DNA from: Gammaproteobacteria bacterium
GTDB lineage: Bacteria > Pseudomonadota > Gammaproteobacteria > SZUA-140
Direction of reading: 5' to 3'
Assembly: GCA_015488555.1 (NCBI GenBank)
Contig: WFNO01000115.1
Location: forward strand, 1-40,106
Length of the DNA: 40,106 nucleotides
The position numbers and the translations under genes are program-made. The notes beneath the pieces are model-generated. The model did not search any database and was not told the origin of the DNA. It saw only the letters and a program-made list of their open reading frames with translations. Positions 36,415 to 40,106 of this stretch are shown here, piece by piece (position 1 is the first letter of the stretch; every line of letters starts with the position of its first letter).

Positions 36415-37404
36415 TCACCCCATCACGCAAGAGACACATTCGTTCAGAGACGGACGGGAGTCCTCTGTGAACAGGAGCAACAGATCGCAGTTGATCTCGT
36501 GACGCTCGATCTTGCAACCCATTTCTATGGCCAATGTCTGCTGCCAGCGTCGGGCATCGTTGCGCAACAGGTCTTTGACCTGCACGTGCCTTCCCAGCAA
36601 TTGGGGTGGTCCCTGGCTAAAGCTGAGATCCACTTGTTCGGCAATACCCTTGAGACAGGCGCTGATGAGGATACTGGCGATGTCCATGAGCAACTCCACT
36701 TGCAACGCTTCGTTGAGGGGACCTTCCTGCTTCAAGAGCCGGGCGATGTCGCGCATGCTGGACTCGTTGAAGATCAATAGCGCTTCGCCGGCCACCCCCG
36801 GGGCGATAAATCCCTGACACACGGCGGACACCCGTTCACCACGGGCGATATCTTCCAGGGCCATCTCCAGCTCGCTGCGCGACAACATGTGGACGTTGGG
36901 AATGGGCATGACGACAAAGATGCCCAGCAGCCGTGCCAACAGATCGGCTGCACGCCCCATAGCCACGTTGGCCACCTCGCGATAGCCATCCCACAGATCC
37001 ACCGCATCGGGTTCCACGGTATCTACTTGTTGGGGCACTTCTCCCAGGCCGTACTTGTCGATGACTGCTGCCACGTGCTCCGGGCGAACGGGTTTCTTCA
37101 GGAAATCCAGGGCCCCCAGCTGCAGCACCCGCTTGTGGGCCTCGGGCTGGATATCCCCAGAAACGACGAAAACCATGGTTGGCAGGTCCTCCCGGCGAAT
37201 GATTTCCAGTACCTGGTAGCCATCCATCTCTGGCATATTGAGATCGAGAAATACCACTTCGCCCCGACCGGCGCGGATGGCCTCCAGGCACTCCTGGCCG
37301 TTGGCAGCGAAACTCAGAGACACTTCCCAGCCCTCGGGCAGCGCGCGAGCTATTTGCCGCCGGGCAAAGGCGGAATCGTCACAAATCAACACCGCGGTAG
37401 ACAT
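36415..37404 (-). CDS. Response regulator with CheC-like phosphatase domain
   Basis: The 329-aa protein has a receiver (1-120) with acidic DD at 9-10, phospho-acceptor D54 (FLDLNMPEMDGYQ), S82 and K104 (LKKP). A CheC-like domain follows (~135-325). The first phosphatase motif is intact: DGYREVAN followed 22 residues later by Pro (D-x3-E-x2-N-x22-P). The second copy (VELLMDIAS) has lost the Asn. This suggests a regulator able to dephosphorylate itself or a partner. The start at MSTAVLICDD is clear; the 67 extra residues in the track are not real. No histidine kinase lies nearby. The PAS-GGDEF gene follows after 3 nt. Confidence 0.9.
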   Translation of the reverse strand: MSTAVLICDDSAFARRQIARALPEGWEVSLSFAANGQECLEAIRAGRGEVVFLDLNMPEMDGYQVLEIIRREDLPTMVFVVSGDIQPEAHKRVLQLGALDFLKKPVRPEHVAAVIDKYGLGEVPQQVDTVEPDAVDLWDGYREVANVAMGRAADLLARLLGIFVVMPIPNVHMLSRSELEMALEDIARGERVSAVCQGFIAPGVAGEALLIFNESSMRDIARLLKQEGPLNEALQVELLMDIASILISACLKGIAEQVDLSFSQGPPQLLGRHVQVKDLLRNDARRWQQTLAIEMGCKIERHEINCDLLLLFTEDSRPSLNECVSCVMG

Positions 37405-37605
37405 GTCACACGAGATTCTCCATCGATATAAAAAACACCCGGTCCTGAGCCTTCTCAAACCTGCGATGAGGCCACATGCCTCTCGTGGCTCAGAAAAATC
37501 CGATAGCACTTCCTTGCGGACTGCCCAACTAATACTTAATATCGGACGCTGGCGCAAAAACGTGACCATTCTCATCCCCGGTTCGACGTGAGATCCTGAT
37601 TCCAA

Positions 37606-37648
37606 TCACGAAAAAAGGCCGGCTCAACGAGCCGGCCTTTTTTCGTGA
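37606..37648. terminator. Strong bidirectional intrinsic terminator
   Basis: 20-nt perfect arms (TCACGAAAAAAGGCCGGCTC) around loop AAC, with A- and T-runs so that it works on both strands. It ends the cold-shock gene transcript, isolating the response-regulator operon. Confidence 0.92.
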
Positions 37649-37665
37649 GACGGGAATGGTGCCCG

Positions 37666-37869
37666 TTATGAGGGTACGACATGCAAGGCTTGTTTCCCCT
37701 TCGGCGTATCTTCGGTCTCGAAACTCACGGCCTGGCCTTCCGCCAAGGTCTTGAAACCGTCCCCCTGAATGGAAGAGAAATGCACGAAGACATCCTTGCT
37801 GCCGTCATCAGGGGTAATAAACCCATAACCCTTCGACTCATTAAACCATTTGACTTTACCTGTAGCCAT
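37666..37869 (-). CDS. Cold-shock domain protein
   Basis: A 67-aa CspA-type single-strand nucleic-acid binder and RNA chaperone. RNP1 is KGYGFITP and RNP2 is DVFVHFS; the N-terminus [14 protein letters not shown] is typical. The ATG at 37869 follows GAGGT at 8 nt; the track's 10 extra residues are spurious. A strong terminator lies 18 nt past the stop. The long non-coding stretch upstream would allow the long structured leader usual for this family. Whether it is cold-induced or constitutive cannot be told. Confidence 0.95.
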   Translation of the reverse strand: MATGKVKWFNESKGYGFITPDDGSKDVFVHFSSIQGDGFKTLAEGQAVSFETEDTPKGKQALHVVPS

Positions 37870-38260
37870 TGCGATTACCTCATAACGATGTTGAAACAAA
37901 TTGCGGCAGAACTCAAAGGGCGCGACTCAGAGACTCGACAGGCACACACTGAAGGCTGCGATTCACCCCGAAATCCGCACTTGAAGCGCTGCTACACACC
38001 CAAGCCTACAACATTCACCCGCTCTAGGCCACAAAATGTTCGCGATCGCGCCGATCAAATGGGTTTGCAAGCCGCGCCCGGGAGGTGTAGCATCTGGTTG
38101 CTGAGGCCTGCCGTTACTGCTGCCCGATGGGGTACTTCCGATGGGATATCACACATCTTGCCGTTCTCGTCCAAGTCACTCACCCGTCATGCTGCAACGT
38201 CCGGCCCGGTTGCCCCGCCTGGGGGCAGGTAACAATCTGTAATCTCAAAGGAACACGTTT
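37870..38260. other. 391-nt gap between the divergent csp and slyD genes
   Basis: No supported gene. It should carry the csp leader and promoter on the minus strand and the slyD promoter on the plus strand. It includes the palindrome CGCGATCGCG at 38041-38050 and a small hairpin (TGCCCC/GGGGCA) at 38211-38227, just before the slyD ribosome site. Confidence 0.5.
38065..38093 (+). promoter_or_regulatory. Candidate promoter for slyD
   Basis: TTGCAA, 17-nt spacer, TAGCAT, giving a leader of about 160 nt before the slyD ATG. Confidence 0.4.
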
Positions 38261-38737
38261 ATGCAAATCGCCGACAACAAAGTGGTCACCATCGACTACG
38301 TACTCACCGACGACGACGGGAATCTCATCGATCGCTCAGAAGGCGGCCAGTTCGCCTATCTGCACGGGGCCAACAATATCATCCCCGGGCTGGAAAAGGC
38401 GCTCACCGGCAAGGAGAAGGGTGAACGGCTGCAAGTGGTCATCCCCCCGGAAGAGGGCTACGGCCTGCGGGACGATTCCCTCACCCAGGTGATCTCGCGC
38501 AGTGCTTTCGAATCGCCGGAAGACATCGCCGTGGGGCGCCAGTTCCATGCCCAGTCTCCGGATGGCCAGCCGCTGGTCATCACCGTGATCGCCGTGAACG
38601 ATGACGAAGTCACCATCGACGGCAATCACCCCCTGGCCGGCACGCAACTCAATTTCGAGATCGACATCGTCGACGTGCGGGACGCCACGGCGGAGGAACT
38701 AAGCCACGGCCACGTCCACGCAACGGCAGAGGCCTGA
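38261..38737 (+). CDS. slyD: FKBP-type peptidyl-prolyl isomerase, SlyD-like
   Basis: Prolyl isomerase and chaperone of the SlyD group, 158 aa. The FKBP part is split by an insert-in-flap domain: VVTIDYVLTDDDGNLIDRS and YLHGANNIIPGLEKALTGKEKG first, then PPEEGYG. The flap (~70-130) holds QFHAQSPDGQP and VTIDGNHPLAGTQLNFEIDIVDV. The C-terminal tail is short with HGHVH, far poorer in His/Cys than E. coli SlyD, so nickel storage is doubtful. AAAGGA lies 8 nt before the ATG, and a strong terminator follows. Confidence 0.93.
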   Translation: MQIADNKVVTIDYVLTDDDGNLIDRSEGGQFAYLHGANNIIPGLEKALTGKEKGERLQVVIPPEEGYGLRDDSLTQVISRSAFESPEDIAVGRQFHAQSPDGQPLVITVIAVNDDEVTIDGNHPLAGTQLNFEIDIVDVRDATAEELSHGHVHATAEA

Positions 38738-38779
38738 GACCGCGCCGGTCGCAGACCCGAGTACTGTATCAGACGAAAG

Positions 38780-38806
38780 CCCCCGGGGGGCGCCCCGGGG
38801 GTTTTT
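38780..38806 (+). terminator. Rho-independent terminator after slyD
   Basis: CCCCCGGGG, loop GGCG, CCCCGGGGG, then TTTTT, 43 nt beyond the slyD stop. Confidence 0.92.
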
Positions 38807-38843
38807 CTTGTTCGTGCCGCCGCTGGATGCCATGCAGGGCGAT

Positions 38844-39659
38844 TCAGAGAGTGGCCCCTTTGCGTTCCAGGGCGTAACGCTCCAGTCGCTCCACGATGTA
38901 GTCATAGGCCTCGTCCACGGAATCGGTCTCGAAGAACAGCTTCAAGTCGTCACGACCGATGGTGCCGTAACGGATCATGGCCTCGAAATCGATCACTTCC
39001 CGCCAATAGTCCCTGCCAAACAGGACGATGGGTAACGGCTTGCTCATTTTGCGCGTCTGCAGAAGCGTCAGCAACTCTGTCAACTCGTCCAGGGTGCCGA
39101 AGCCGCCGGGAAAGACCAGCACGGCCTTGGCCAGATAGGAGAACCAGAACTTGCGCATGAAGAAATAGTGAAAGTGGAAGGACAGCTCGCGCGTCACGTA
39201 ACGATTGTCGAATTCCTCGATGGGAATGGCGATGGTCAGCCCCACGTTGATGCCCTTGGCCTCGGAGGCCCCTCGGTTGGCTGCCTCCATGATCCCGGGG
39301 CCGCCGCCGGTGCAGACCACGAAACGGCGTTTCTCGCCCGCCAATTGTTTGGACCATAGCGTGAGCCGGCGGGCTAGTTCACGTGCCGCCTCGTAATATT
39401 TGGACATCTCCACCATCATGCGGGCCTGTTCCAGGTCTCCGCCCTGTTCCCGGGCCTGCTTGAGCCGCCGGCGCGCCTCGTGCCGGGACAGGAGCCGTGC
39501 CGAGCCGAGAAAGACGATGGTGTCGTCCACCGCATAGCGGGCGAATCGGCTGGCGGGCTCGTGATACTCCGCCAGGATGCGCAAGGAACGGGCATCCCTG
39601 CTGGAAAGGAACTTTTCGTTGCGAAAGGCTTCGATGGCGGTGCTAGATTTCAGGGCCAT
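38844..39659 (-). CDS. LOG family (TIGR00730-like) Rossmann-fold protein
   Basis: A 271-aa member of the LOG/'lysine decarboxylase-like' family, whose tested members are nucleotide 5'-monophosphate nucleosidases. The hallmarks are present: VVCTGGGPGIMEAANRGA, then PGGFGTLDELTELLTLLQT (PGGxGTxxE). The N-terminal ~45 residues and the segment with HYFFMRKFWFSYLAKA are typical of the longer bacterial type. The start at ATG 39659 (MALKSSTAIEAF) has AGGAGA 8 nt upstream; the track's GTG at 39680 is less likely. It stands alone, convergent with slyD. Substrate is not determined by the sequence. Confidence 0.9.
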   Translation of the reverse strand: MALKSSTAIEAFRNEKFLSSRDARSLRILAEYHEPASRFARYAVDDTIVFLGSARLLSRHEARRRLKQAREQGGDLEQARMMVEMSKYYEAARELARRLTLWSKQLAGEKRRFVVCTGGGPGIMEAANRGASEAKGINVGLTIAIPIEEFDNRYVTRELSFHFHYFFMRKFWFSYLAKAVLVFPGGFGTLDELTELLTLLQTRKMSKPLPIVLFGRDYWREVIDFEAMIRYGTIGRDDLKLFFETDSVDEAYDYIVERLERYALERKGATL

Positions 39660-39790
39660 GGTGGGTATCTCCTCGGACACATTTTTCTCACAAGGTTCAT
39701 GCCAGTCCGATCAGTCTCTGGAATCACCGCCATGCCGGTTCCAGAACCGCTCCATGGCGAGTACTTATTAACCCAGCAATCAAAGCCTCG

Positions 39791-40106
39791 TCAGCAGAAT
39801 CTATGGGTAGATTCTGGTTCAGGCAAGGCGCCAAGTGTATGATACAAAGCGATTTCCATAGCGTGATAGGTTCGAAAACCAAAGGCTTTTCTGACCGTCA
39901 GTTTTGCCTTGGCATTGAAACCCTCCACCACGCCGCTGGAAAGCTGCCCCTTGGTGCGAAACCAGTTCATCAGCAGCGGTCGATGCCTGCGCAACATCCT
40001 CGCCACTTTCTTCATCGGTTCGATCTTCGAGCGCATGGTCTTCTTACACCAACATTCCAGGAATTCACCGGCCCAGTAGGGCGACTTGTAGGTCCAGAAG
40101 AACTGG
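39791..40106 (-). CDS. ISL3 family transposase, C-terminus only (cut by the window edge)
   Basis: The frame is open to the right edge and reads FFWTYKSPYWAGEFLECWC, then RSKIEPMKKVARMLRRHRPLL, SSGVVEGFNAKAKLTVRKAFGFRTY and the end HTLGALPEPESTHRFC. These are the final ~105 residues of ISL3-family DDE transposases. The track's Met at 40036 is internal. The catalytic Asp residues lie outside the window, so whether the gene is whole cannot be said. I could not identify the element's terminal repeat between its stop and the LOG gene. Confidence 0.92.
   Translation of the reverse strand, partial: QFFWTYKSPYWAGEFLECWCKKTMRSKIEPMKKVARMLRRHRPLLMNWFRTKGQLSSGVVEGFNAKAKLTVRKAFGFRTYHAMEIALYHTLGALPEPESTHRFC

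Overview
The window is GC-rich chromosomal DNA of a gammaproteobacterium. The evidence is gene order: aat/trxB/ftsK/lolA/rarA, queG/nnr/tsaE/amiC/mutL and pcnB/folK/panB/panC/panD all follow the classic gammaproteobacterial arrangement. A PEP-CTERM protein, a triheme c7-type cytochrome and an ISL3 transposase would fit a Chromatiales-like (perhaps sulfur-oxidising) lineage, but that placement is inference.

Layout. 1-1.2 kb: a cut-off zinc-ribbon transposase start and a PEP-CTERM exported protein. 1.3-4.3 kb (minus strand): bpt, aat, a PilZ protein and trxB. 4.5-10.9 kb (plus): alanine dehydrogenase, ftsK, lolA, rarA, crcB and a DUF190 protein. 11-12.2 kb: an unrecognised membrane-anchored coiled-coil protein with an acidic tail. 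12.2-18.1 kb (minus): mutL, amiC, tsaE, nnr. 18.1-23.1 kb (plus): queG, overlapped for 100 nt by a triheme cytochrome, then ppc. 23.2-28.2 kb (minus): panD, panC, panB, a deoxynucleoside kinase, folK, pcnB. A tRNA-Glu(CUC) at 28.4 kb opens a looser accessory stretch (28.4-35.3 kb). It holds a HbpS/GlcG-like protein, small orphans, a phosphatase pseudogene broken by an amber codon, ribosomal protein bTHX, a TraB/GumN protein, hslR with an sfsA remnant, and an unknown lipoprotein. 35.4-37.4 kb carries a two-gene signalling module (response regulator with a CheC-like domain, plus PAS-GGDEF). The end has a cold-shock protein, a SlyD-like isomerase, a LOG-family protein and the C-terminus of an ISL3 transposase.

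The most unusual signals are: (i) pcnB has no ATG/GTG/TTG in front of its conserved N-terminus and appears to start at an AUC codon behind a Shine-Dalgarno site, recalling the AUU start of E. coli pcnB; (ii) the PEP-CTERM gene has its best Shine-Dalgarno in front of an AUA codon; (iii) a dispersed, degenerate 12-nt (2 x 6-nt) tandem repeat, roughly CGAATCCAGANN, recurs at many loci, in protein tails, linkers and leaders (aat, rarA leader, the 395-aa protein, mutL, nnr, pcnB, the lipoprotein); (iv) the response regulator/CheC plus diguanylate cyclase pair; (v) an unusually long queG/cytochrome overlap. No CRISPR array, prophage or classical defence system is visible.
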